From a virus, in IMG/VR virus record IMGVR_UViG_3300023179_000069, positions 1 through 64,000 of that record: a stretch of 64,000 nucleotides of DNA; one strand, 5' to 3'. Positions 9,743 through 19,000 of the stretch are shown here, one piece after another. Numbering within the stretch: position 1 is the first letter of the stretch; each line of letters opens with the position of its first letter. Under the pieces are notes generated by a model. The model ran no database searches. It saw nothing but the letters and a program-made list of their open reading frames with translations, and was not told the DNA's origin. Made by a program: the position numbers and the translations under genes.

Positions 9743-10171
9743 ATGTTTAAATCATATGCAGCATCACACATGAATATGAAAGCAGATATTTATATACAAA
9801 AACCAGAACAAAGTGCAACTGGAGTAATTACAAGAAAATGGTTATATGAAAAAACTGTTGATTGCAGAGCAGAAGCAGTTGATCAATTTAGATTTTTTAA
9901 AAAAATTGATAGAACAGTAGATGGATTTTTTGACGAAACATATGTAAGACTTAAAACTATAGAACCTATTTCTAGAAGATGGAGAATTTCAACAATTCGT
10001 GGAAATAATGGAAAAGATGTTTTTCAAGAATTAGATAAAATTTCTCAAGATAATACAATTTTTGAAGTAAGAGAAAGTCATGCCGTAACTGATCCGTTTG
10101 GCAATATATCTTATTATGAAACCTTGTTAAGAAGAGCGGTGGTACAAGAAAATGATATCTATTCGGGTTGA
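9743..10171 (+). CDS. Putative head closure (stopper) protein
   Basis: 142 residues. Size, order and pattern (DIYIQKPEQSATGVITRKW at the N-terminus, then a beta-rich body) fit the head-closure proteins that sit under the adaptor ring. The ATG is one base past the previous stop. The last 20 bases overlap the next gene. Function is assigned by position and general shape, not by a unique motif. Confidence 0.55.
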   Translation: MFKSYAASHMNMKADIYIQKPEQSATGVITRKWLYEKTVDCRAEAVDQFRFFKKIDRTVDGFFDETYVRLKTIEPISRRWRISTIRGNNGKDVFQELDKISQDNTIFEVRESHAVTDPFGNISYYETLLRRAVVQENDIYSG

Positions 10172-10877
10172 TGAAACAGCAATTAAAAACATGGAGCTTC
10201 AGGTAAAAAGAAAAATTGCCGGAATAGAAGAAATTGTTTTACCCAGATCTTTAACAGAAATATCAAAAGCAATTTTTACTATTACCGGAAAACAATTTAT
10301 TAGAAATATTAATAGAGATGCCAAAGCAAATAAAAATCTTTCTCATATGTATGAATGGAAAAATTCAGGAATTAATACAAAAAGATTATTTTTGCTTAAT
10401 AGAAATTCAGTTCAAAATGGTAATTTAATAATATCTACAAAATTTTTAAAATCTAAAGATTTTGTTCCAATCAAAAAACAACTCTCTAAACCCGGAGCTA
10501 CAGGAAAGTCAGTTACTGCTAAAAATATTTTTAAAGATAAAGCAAAAATTATGGAAGCGGGAACTCCTGTAACAATTAATCCTAAAAAATATTTAGTTTT
10601 TCCCGGCAAAAGTGGAAGACTTGTGTTTATCAAAAAGCCAAATTCTGTTATTGTAAGAAATCCCGGTGGAAAAGGAACAACTAATGCTTATAAAAAATAT
10701 CTCAATGCTTGGTATAAAAAAAATGGTGCTGTTGTAATAGAAAAATCAATGTTATTTAAAAAAATTGAAAAAAGAGTAGGCGTTGAACTTAATAAAAATA
10801 GTGGTGGGCCAGTGGAAGCAAGAAAGGCCATTGCAGAAATATCTCAAAAATATTCTGAAGGATTAACAACATTATGA
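10152..10877 (+). CDS. Putative tail completion protein (HK97 gp10-like)
   Basis: 241 residues, very Lys/Asn-rich and basic. It begins with a short beta strand (ISIRVDETAI) followed by a helix. That opening is typical of HK97 gp10-type proteins, which join the tail to the neck. The middle (about residues 95-185) is a basic beta region containing NPKKYLVFPGKSGR. It overlaps the previous gene by 20 bases and the next by 4 (ATGA). Assignment rests mostly on gene order. Confidence 0.5.
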   Translation: MISIRVDETAIKNMELQVKRKIAGIEEIVLPRSLTEISKAIFTITGKQFIRNINRDAKANKNLSHMYEWKNSGINTKRLFLLNRNSVQNGNLIISTKFLKSKDFVPIKKQLSKPGATGKSVTAKNIFKDKAKIMEAGTPVTINPKKYLVFPGKSGRLVFIKKPNSVIVRNPGGKGTTNAYKKYLNAWYKKNGAVVIEKSMLFKKIEKRVGVELNKNSGGPVEARKAIAEISQKYSEGLTTL

Positions 10878-11386
10878 CAGAAAATAAATATGACAAATTA
10901 GCATCTAGAGATATTAGATATTTTTTGTGGGAAGCATTCAAAACCAGTGGTCTTTTTAATGAAAACGACTACATAGCAGATGGATTTGATGTACCTTTAG
11001 TTCCAATTATTCCATCTCAACAAATTCCAGAATTTAATAATTTGTTACCCGGAAAACCATATATTTATTATGACTTTGAAGTTTTACCATCAGAAGAAAA
11101 TTGGTGGGTAACAGAAGAAATGATGACTCTTTATGTTGTTTCTTCAAATTATGATTTTATAAATAAAGTAAATAATTTTATTTTAGATATATTTAGAAGA
11201 TATGATGAATCTGCCTTGTGGATAAATTATTCTTTTACAGAACAAAATGGATTTAAATTTCATTTCATCAGAATTGAATCAATTAGTTCACCATTTCCAT
11301 TTGAAAGCGAAGGTGGACTCCTTGGATCAGAAATTAAAATTAATTATTCGTATAGTAGAGTAACAAACTACTTTGGAATGTTTTAG
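10874..11386 (+). CDS. Putative tail terminator protein
   Basis: 170 residues, acidic and aromatic. It sits directly before the major tail protein, where tail terminator genes usually lie in siphoviruses. The alternating beta/helix pattern (PYIYYDFEVLPS, MTLYVVSSNYDFINKVNNFI) fits the small alpha/beta terminator fold that caps the tail tube. It starts in an ATGA overlap with the upstream gene. No unique motif was seen, so the call is positional. Confidence 0.5.
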   Translation: MTENKYDKLASRDIRYFLWEAFKTSGLFNENDYIADGFDVPLVPIIPSQQIPEFNNLLPGKPYIYYDFEVLPSEENWWVTEEMMTLYVVSSNYDFINKVNNFILDIFRRYDESALWINYSFTEQNGFKFHFIRIESISSPFPFESEGGLLGSEIKINYSYSRVTNYFGMF

Positions 11387-11401
11387 TTTTGCTAAATAGT
11401 A

Positions 11402-11410
11402 TGTTATTAT
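11402..11410 (+). promoter_or_regulatory. Extended -10 promoter for major tail protein
   Basis: TGT-TATTAT lies 16 bases past the stop of the tail terminator gene and 56 bases before the major tail ATG. It gives the tail tube gene its own start site, which fits its need for high expression. Confidence 0.5.
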
Positions 11411-11429
11411 TTATTTTGAGGAAGTGATT

Positions 11430-11474
11430 TTGCCAATTCTAAAAAGGAAGGTGGTGAATAAAAAATATGGCTAA
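11430..11474 (+). CDS. Possible 14-residue leader peptide
   Basis: A TTG at 11430 follows GAGGAAG by 5 bases and opens a short basic reading frame (MPILKRKVVNKKYG). Its stop at 11472-11474 overlaps the start of the major tail gene by 8 bases. It might couple translation into the tail tube gene, or simply be an RBS-rich leader read by chance. Low confidence. Confidence 0.25.
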   Translation: MPILKRKVVNKKYG

Positions 11475-12363
11475 TGTTAGAAATGTTATCGTTGGTGCCG
11501 CACAGGTTTTTGTTAGTAGAGGTTCAAATGAATTAAGACCAGCAACTTACTACAAGGCACAGTATTACGGTACAGCCCCAGCAGTAAACTGGTCAGACTC
11601 TCAATCAGCAAGAGGCTGGCTTATGGGTACAACAGGTGCTTCTCAGTGGAGAGATGTCGGTTATACAAACAATGGACTTGAAGTTTCATATGAGCCCGGT
11701 TATGGCGATGTAATGGTTGATCAACTACTTGATGCCGCTAGACTATTCAAGCAATCAATTAGAATTACTTTAAGAACAGAGCTTGCAGAAGGAACACTAG
11801 AAAATATGGCTCTTGCTTTTGGTCAGCCAGATCCATCACTAGAGTTCTCAGCTTCAACAGGAAGCATCACAGCAGCCTCTGTTCTTCAGACACTTACAGG
11901 TGCAACTACTTCAGCTACAAGCGGATACGCACAGCTTGGACTTGCAGCCGGATCTCTTGGAGATCAGCCAGTAGAGCGTTCAATTATTGCTGTTGGTCAG
12001 GCTCCAGAACAATTTGGTTCAAACTTAAGAACTGGTGCGTCAACATTTACACAAACATCTACACAATCAGCAACAGGCTCTGCAGCATTTTCTTTGCTTT
12101 CGGCAGCTGCTCTTGCCAATGTTGGATCTGCTTCATCAGGTTCAACTGTCTATGGAAACAATGAGGCAGGAACATATGGCTCAATGCGTGAGCGTGTTTA
12201 CATTGCTCGTAGAGTTGTACAGATGGATGCATCTACACACTCTCTAAAGCGTGATACAGGTGTTACATTCCCCGTTACATTCCGTTGTCTACCAGACGAC
12301 AATGATGTATATGACGCTGCAGAATACGGTGTTGTTATTGATCGTATCTACTCAGTATTCTAA
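11467..12363 (+). CDS. Major tail (tube) protein
   Basis: 298 residues. It forms the repeating rings of the tail tube. Several points support this. It lies between tail terminator and tail chaperones. It has a compact beta-rich N-terminal part (VIVGAAQVFVSRG, GLEVSYEPGYGDVMVDQLLD). Its codon use is as C-rich as that of the capsid gene. It has its own promoter, a strong AAGGAAGGTGGTGAATAAAAA ribosome region like that of the capsid, and its own terminator. Residues about 130-235 are a Ser/Ala/Thr/Gly-rich insertion that is probably surface-exposed on the tail. Confidence 0.85.
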   Translation: MANVRNVIVGAAQVFVSRGSNELRPATYYKAQYYGTAPAVNWSDSQSARGWLMGTTGASQWRDVGYTNNGLEVSYEPGYGDVMVDQLLDAARLFKQSIRITLRTELAEGTLENMALAFGQPDPSLEFSASTGSITAASVLQTLTGATTSATSGYAQLGLAAGSLGDQPVERSIIAVGQAPEQFGSNLRTGASTFTQTSTQSATGSAAFSLLSAAALANVGSASSGSTVYGNNEAGTYGSMRERVYIARRVVQMDASTHSLKRDTGVTFPVTFRCLPDDNDVYDAAEYGVVIDRIYSVF

Positions 12364-12383
12364 TTTTAAATAATTAGCATAAG

Positions 12384-12406
12384 AACCCCCAGCAATGGGG
12401 GTTTTT
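12384..12406 (+). terminator. Intrinsic terminator after major tail gene
   Basis: A perfect 7-bp stem (AACCCCC/GGGGGTT) with a 6-base AGCAAT loop runs into a T-tract (GGGGGTTTTTATGTTTTT). Classic Rho-independent form. Confidence 0.85.
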
Positions 12407-12425
12407 ATGTTTTTATTACAAACTT

Positions 12426-12434
12426 TGATATAAT
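12426..12434 (+). promoter_or_regulatory. Extended -10 promoter for tail chaperone/tape measure operon
   Basis: TGA-TATAAT sits just after the terminator and 26 bases before the ATG at 12461. AGGAGGA is the ribosome site in the short leader. Confidence 0.65.
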
Positions 12435-12460
12435 TTAATGAAACCACTATAGGAGGAAAA

Positions 12461-12796
12461 ATGGCAAATACAGTTTATGATGTTTTAGAAATCAAGCTGT
12501 CAAATGGTGAAGAAATTATAATTAAACCTTTATCCATTAAAAATTTAAGAAAATTTATGGAAATTATAAAAAAACTAGATTCTGATAAAATTAAAACAGA
12601 AGAAGATGCTATGGAAGTTTTTATTGAAGCTGGAATGCTTTGTTTGAGTCAATTTAAACCAGAGCTTGCTGAAGATAGAGATAAGTTTGAGGAAGTCATT
12701 GAGATTCCAACCTTAATGAAAATCCTTGAAATTGCTGGAGGAATGAAAACTACTGACCCAAATCTCCTAGCGGCGGGTCTAGATGGGATGATCTAG
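12461..12796 (+). CDS. Tail assembly chaperone (G-like, short product)
   Basis: 111 residues, small, acidic and helical (IKNLRKFMEIIKKLD, then FEEVIEIPTLMKILEIAGGM). It lies between the major tail protein and the tape measure, the fixed place of the G/GT chaperones of siphoviruses. AGGAGGA lies 3 bases before the ATG. The chaperone keeps the tape measure soluble and recruits tube subunits. A -1 slippery site near its end yields the longer GT form (see 12757). Confidence 0.8.
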   Translation: MANTVYDVLEIKLSNGEEIIIKPLSIKNLRKFMEIIKKLDSDKIKTEEDAMEVFIEAGMLCLSQFKPELAEDRDKFEEVIEIPTLMKILEIAGGMKTTDPNLLAAGLDGMI

Positions 12797-13077
12797 ATTT
12801 AGTCGCTTTAGAATCCGAAATTTTCCTATTAGGACACTGGAAAAATTATGAAGATTTAGAAACTAATTTGTCTGTAGAAGAATTGATTGTTACGCTAAAT
12901 GCAATCAATGAAAAAGAAAAAAGACAGCAACATTTTGCAGCAGCATTAAAAGGAATAAATCTAGAGGATAATGCTGAAAAGGATGAAGATGATATTACAT
13001 CACTCAAGGGCTGGCAAGCAGATAAAGAAGGGTTCGGAATTGGAATGGGTCTAGGACACATTGTTGATGGAGGCTAA
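12461..13077 (+). CDS. Tail assembly chaperone GT fusion by -1 frameshift
   Basis: Ribosomes that slip at CCCAAAT read 101 codons of the first frame, then 104 codons of the -1 frame, giving about 205 residues. The -1 frame is closed just upstream (TGA at 12754-12756) and opens exactly at the slippery heptamer, running to TAA at 13075. The added part is acidic and helical (ESEIFLLGHWKNYEDLETN, then ELIVTLNAINEKEKRQ), as in T domains that contact the tape measure. The frameshift is inferred from sequence; no ribosome site for separate translation was seen. Confidence 0.8.
12757..12763 (+). promoter_or_regulatory. Programmed -1 frameshift slippery site
   Basis: C-CCA-AAT fits the X-XXY-YYZ rule in the zero frame (codons gaC CCA AAT). 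After slipping, both tRNAs re-pair at CCC AAA. The -1 frame begins right here, after a stop at 12754. Confidence 0.8.
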
Positions 13078-13087
13078 CACTTATTAG

Positions 13088-16000
13088 ATGAGTACAATTA
13101 TTGACTTTAAGCTCATAGCTAATGCTAACTTTGCACCAGTTTATAGCGAATTGGCAAAGATTAGAGCATCTATGGCTTCTTTGTCACAAAGTACAGTTAC
13201 AAGTGGCATTACAAAAGGCATGACTGCAGGATTAAAAGCCGCAGAAGAACAAATGCTCAGAAACATTTCCGGTGTTAAAGGTTTTCAAACAGAAACCGTC
13301 AAGCTTTCATCTGCTACAGATAGACTTACCAAAAGCTTGGTACAAAGTAAATTTACGCTTGGTCAATATATGTCCATGTGGGGCAAGCAAAAATCAATAA
13401 TTCCAGAATTAAATGCAATTGCTGAAGCACAATCAAGAGTTGCACAATCAATGGTTGTTCCATCTGCAACAAGGCAGGGAATGGCACATGTTATTACTGC
13501 TATGAATGGAATGAAGAATGCAACACTTCAAACAAAAATTTATCAACAAGCATTGAATACTGCTCTCAGAGATGGTGCAACTTCTTTAATTAATTTTGGT
13601 AAAAATACTCAATGGGCTGGTCGTCAGCTGACTGCTGGTTTTACTATGCCATTAACAATTGCTGCCGGACTTATTTCAAAAATGTTTTATGATGTTGATA
13701 AGAATCTTACCAGATTATCTAGAGTTTATGGTGCAGGATTAGCAAAACCAACAGAAGAAACAATAAGAAACATTAAAAAACAAATTATGGATGTTTCAAA
13801 AGAATTATCTAAAACGCTGGGAATTTCAGCAAAAGAAGTAACAGATACAGCAGCAGAATTAGCAGCAGCAGGTCTTTCAGGAAAAACTCTTGTTGAAGCA
13901 ACACGACAAGCATCAAGAATTGTGGTCCTCGGAGAAACAGATAAACAAGAAGCAGTCAAGGCAACTATTGCTTTACAAACCGCATACAGATTAAATACTG
14001 AAGAATTAACTGAATCTGTAAACTTTTTCAATGCTGCTCAAGCAGCAACATCAACAAACATGCAAGATCTAATTGAAGCCGTTCCAAGAGTTGGTCCAGT
14101 TGTTAAAGGTCTGGGTGGAACATATAAAGATATGGTTGCATTGCTGACAGCAATGAAAGAAGGTGGTGTTCCCGCAGGCGAAGCTGCAAACGCAATTAAA
14201 AACTCTCTTGCTAGAATTATTAATCCCACTGAAGCCGCTCAGAAAAGACTAAAATCTTTCGGCATAGATATTAAAGAAATTGTTGCAAAAAATGCCGGGA
14301 ATTTAACAGGAACAATAGTTTCTCTTCAAAGTCAACTAGATAATTTATCATCAACACAAAGACAACAAGCAATTGCTGAATTGTTTGGAAAGTTCCAGTT
14401 TGCTCGTATGGTTGCTCTTATGGATAATTTTGGAAAAGTTGGAACACAATCTGCCAAAGTAATTCAAATGATGGGTCTTTCTGCAAGAGATCTTGCCAAA
14501 ATTGCTGATGAACAGACAAAGAAAATTCAACAATCAGCATCAGGTAAATTTAAGATTGCTATTGAATCTATTAAAACAGAATTAATTCCAATCGGCGAAC
14601 AATTTCTTAAAGTCTTTACATTTATTATTGACAAAGTAGATTCAGTTATTAAATTTTTTAATAAACTTGGACCAATGAAAAATATTATTTTGTCAATATT
14701 GGGTGGCGCAGCCATCGTTGGTCCAATTACAATGGTCATCGGTTTGTTTGCTAACTTGGCAGGACAAATTTTAAAATCAGTAAATAACATTAGAATGTTT
14801 AAACAAGGATTTATGAGCGCGATTGGGCAAGGACCAATTGCTGGTATTATGGCAGGACTTAAAGGATTAAATAACTATTTTATTCAAATTGATAAAGCCC
14901 AATTAGCATCAAAGGCTTTATCAGGCGAAGTTCATGGATTAGTTGTGAGAGAAGAACAAGCTATTGCTTCTTTGACTAAAGCAATAGCAATGTATAGAAC
15001 TGAAGTAGAAAGATTAATTGCAACACAATCAGGAGTTAGAGTTGCAGGCAATGTTCCATTTTTCCCAACATCTGCACCAACAACATCCGGTCAAATTATT
15101 GGCGCAACAGGAAGATATTCATCTCCATTAGTAACACCAATTTCTTCAGCTATGAGATCAAGACAAGGTTTTGAATCTGAAGGAAGATTTGTTGAAATGA
15201 TGCATTATAGTCCATATATGGATACAGCAAGAGGTACAGATGTTTTAGGTCAAGGCGGAAATTGGCAAGAAAGAAACGCCTTGGGCTCAGCAGCAATTTT
15301 TCCTGCAATTATGGCAAGACAAGGATCAGACATACAAGCATTAAATCAAATATATGGTTCAAAACAAACTCCAACATTATCTCCAAGAATGATGACACCA
15401 CAAAATCTTCAAGCAGTTATGGCAGCTATGAATATTCCATTAAATGCCGCTAATATAACAGCAGCACAAAAAGCATTTTCTCTTGAAACAATTGCTTCTC
15501 ATGAAACAGGAAGAATGGGAAGCCTTCTTGCAATGCAAGCTTTATCAACCAGTCAAAGAGCAGAATTAAAAACAATTGCTGGAACTCATGGAGCAGATAG
15601 CGCACAAGTAACAGCATATCTTAAATCCGCACTTGGACCAGAATATCAAAGAATTATGCAATCTGTTGGAGCCAATGTTTTATCACTTTATGAAAAAGCA
15701 GAAAAAGAAGTTCTTTCTCATTCTAAATTTGCCACCGCTCCAATTGCAGAACAGGTTAGAGGAATTTCTACAAGATTTGGTGAATTATTAAGAAGTCAAT
15801 ATAAAATAATTTTTGAAACTCTTGACAATGATATTCTTAATTCAATTATGGTTTCAATTAAAGTTCCACTTGAAGAGGCAAAAACAACAATTCTTGAAGC
15901 AGCAAGAAAAAATGCTCTTGCTAGAATTCCCAATCTTGTTTCATCTGCACAAGAATCAGCAAATGTAATTATTGCTGCATTTGAACAATTAGTTGCAAGA

Positions 16001-19000
16001 ATAAGAGCAGCATCAATTGAAATAGCAGCAACAACGGCAAGAGGCGCTATTGGAATGCCAATGCCAACCCGCCTAGGAAGAATGGCAAATGCCGGAACAA
16101 TTTCTCGTGGTCCGTTCATGCTCAATACTGGAGGAAAAATTACAGGTCCGGGAGGACCAAAAGACGATGTTATTCCGGCAATGCTTTCAGATGGCGAATA
16201 TGTAATTAAAGCATCATCAGTAGCAAAATATGGAACAGGATTCATGGATGCCATTAATGCTGGAAAATATGCTACCGGAGGCCTTGTAAAAGGCTATGAA
16301 GATGGATCTTTAATATCAAAAACAATTAATAATATTAAGTTTAATTCTTCACAATTAGAGGCCGGAATGCTAGACTCTATGGGTCTAAAATGGCTTGAAA
16401 AAATGATAGCTGAAGGAGCTTTCAATTCAGGTTTTGAAAGAAGTCATAAAGTTGGACAAGGAATATTAAGTGGAATAAGCGGAGCTGGAAAATGGGCATC
16501 AGGGTGGCATTACATTTCTCCATCAACACACAACCAACTACTTGGTCAATTATATCGTGTATATAAAAATAAAAAATTTCAAGGTGCATTTACAGGATAC
16601 AACAATGTAATAAGAATGATGAAGACAAATGGAGACATTGTTTCATATCAAGATGCCAAAGAATTATTAAAATTTTTAAATAGTGGAAGATTAGACGGAA
16701 TTGTTGAAAGAAGCAAAGATATTAAAGGACAATGGCATAGTTTTAGCACTAGAGGAGGTACCACATCCGGAAGAATTTCTGAATCAAAAGCGTGGTTGAG
16801 TTCATTAATTGAAGGTGGGGAAGCAAAATTTAATGCAAAAATGTCACTTTTGACAGGAATTTCTACAATGAGCAGATCTAGAAATCTTGCATCTACTCAA
16901 TCAGGATTTTCAAGATTTATGTCAATTTTTGAAAATACTCCTAAAAAATTTGTTGGATTTAGAGGAATTCGTGCAGTTGCAGCAAATGGCGGATTAGTAA
17001 GAGGATTTAATGCCGGTGGAATGGAAGGTTCATTTATTCCCTATCCAGAAATTGATGGTGTAAAAGTAACTCCATTTATTGAAGCTAATTTGAAAAAAGC
17101 TTTACAAAGTCCAATGTATAAAGAAAGAATGAGCAAGATTCTACAAACTCCCGGAGAATTTGCAAAATGGGTAGCCAGACTTGAAGAAGCATTTTTAACA
17201 TATAGACCAAAACAATGGGCTAGACAAGCAGAATTTTTTGATCCATATAGAATGACAACCCCTCAAGAACAAGCAAGACTTGATCAATCTTTAATGTTAA
17301 ATGCAAAAAGAAGTCTTGAGCATGAGCAAACAAGAAAAAGAATAGAAGCACAAATAGCAGAAGGAGTAAGACCTAGATACTACACAGATATTCTTGGAAA
17401 TGATACTCCTTATAGAAAATGGCTTGCAGAATTTGGATCAGAAGAAGAAGTTGCCAGATATTGGAAAAATATGGGAGGTAGAAGATTAAGATTTATAATT
17501 CCTCCATTAGCATCCGGTGGAAAAATTTATGGAGCCGGTGGTCCCACAGACGATAAAATTCCAGCTCTTCTTTCAAATGGAGAATATGTAGTTAAAGCAG
17601 ACTCTGTTGCTAAATATGGAACAGGTTTTATGGATGCTCTCAATGCTGGTAAATTTGCAAATGGAGGAATTGCTAGATTTGCAAAAGGTACCCCCGAACA
17701 AAGAATGAATACATATTTAGGCGGAAAAGATCCAATTCTTGCAGAAAAAATTATTGGATTTAGATCAAGTGTTCAAGACACATTGGGAAATTTTGCCACA
17801 AGTTTGAAAGCTGGACTATTAAATGGATTAAATCCAATTAAAGAATCATTAGCTACAACCTCAACACAATTTAAAAAAATGGCTATTTCTGCACAAAACA
17901 ATTTTAATCAGCTTTCCATTTTTAATAGACCTACACAAGTTCCAATTGGAACTGGATCAGGAAGTAATACTTTTACAAAAGATCAATATAAGTCTGTTTA
18001 TCAAAATTATAAATCACAATATATGAGGCAAGGCTTAACATCCGAAGAAGCTTCTGCACAGGCTCATCAGTCAGCTCAACAACATATTAGAGGAATAACT
18101 GGATCACAACCTTCATCTTACTCTACTTCTGGAGTTGGTGCAAGCGAAAAAGAATATAGATTACAAACAAGAAATATGAATAGGGGCAGAATTTCAAAAT
18201 TCTTTAAACCAAATTTGTCTCCCGAAGAAATGCAAAGCAGATCTATGAGGGGGATGGGGCTTGGAATGGGAATTTCAATGGGCTCTATGATGGCTGCAGG
18301 AGCAATTCATGGACAGGGAGCAGGTTCTGAAGCTGCAAGATCGGGATTAATGTCAGCGGGAATGGTGGGAGGAATTCTTCCAATGCTAGCTCCGGGAATG
18401 GGTATACCGGGAATTGGAGCTGTCCTTGCAGGGGTAGCAGCATTATCCGTAGGATTTACTTTTCTTTCTAAACATCTTAAAGATGTAAAAGAAAGAGCAT
18501 TAGATGCCGATGCCGCGTTTAAAGAATCTTTTACAATTCCAAAAGATGAAGCCGCTGCCCTAGGAATTAAATTAAAAGATTTAAGTAAAGTTATAAGTTA
18601 TGCAGGAAAAGATACAGATAAAGCAAAAACATCAATTGACATATATGCACAATCTATTTTGCAACAAGCAGAATCCAGCGACAGCATGAAAAGATTTCTT
18701 AAAACAATTAAAAATGCAGGAGATGACCCAGAAAAATTAAATAAAATATTAAATGATAGATATCAAACAGAAATCATGCTTGGTCAAACAATGCAAGATG
18801 CAACTACTCATGTTTTAGCATTTGCTCAAGTTACAGGAACTGCTTTTAATGCTTCTAGCCTTAATAAAATGAGTCCAGTGCAAATATTACTCAAAGCAAA
18901 TAAAGAAAATCTTGGATCATTTGTAGCATCATCATTACAAAATCCAAATTCATCAACAGATCAATTGCAAACATTATTTAAAGCCGGAGGAGTTACACAA

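Noticed and set aside
15796-16254. Long open frame on the minus strand inside the tape measure
   Set aside because: It is a mirror of the tape measure codons, has no RBS and gives an odd, Ala/Ile-rich product.
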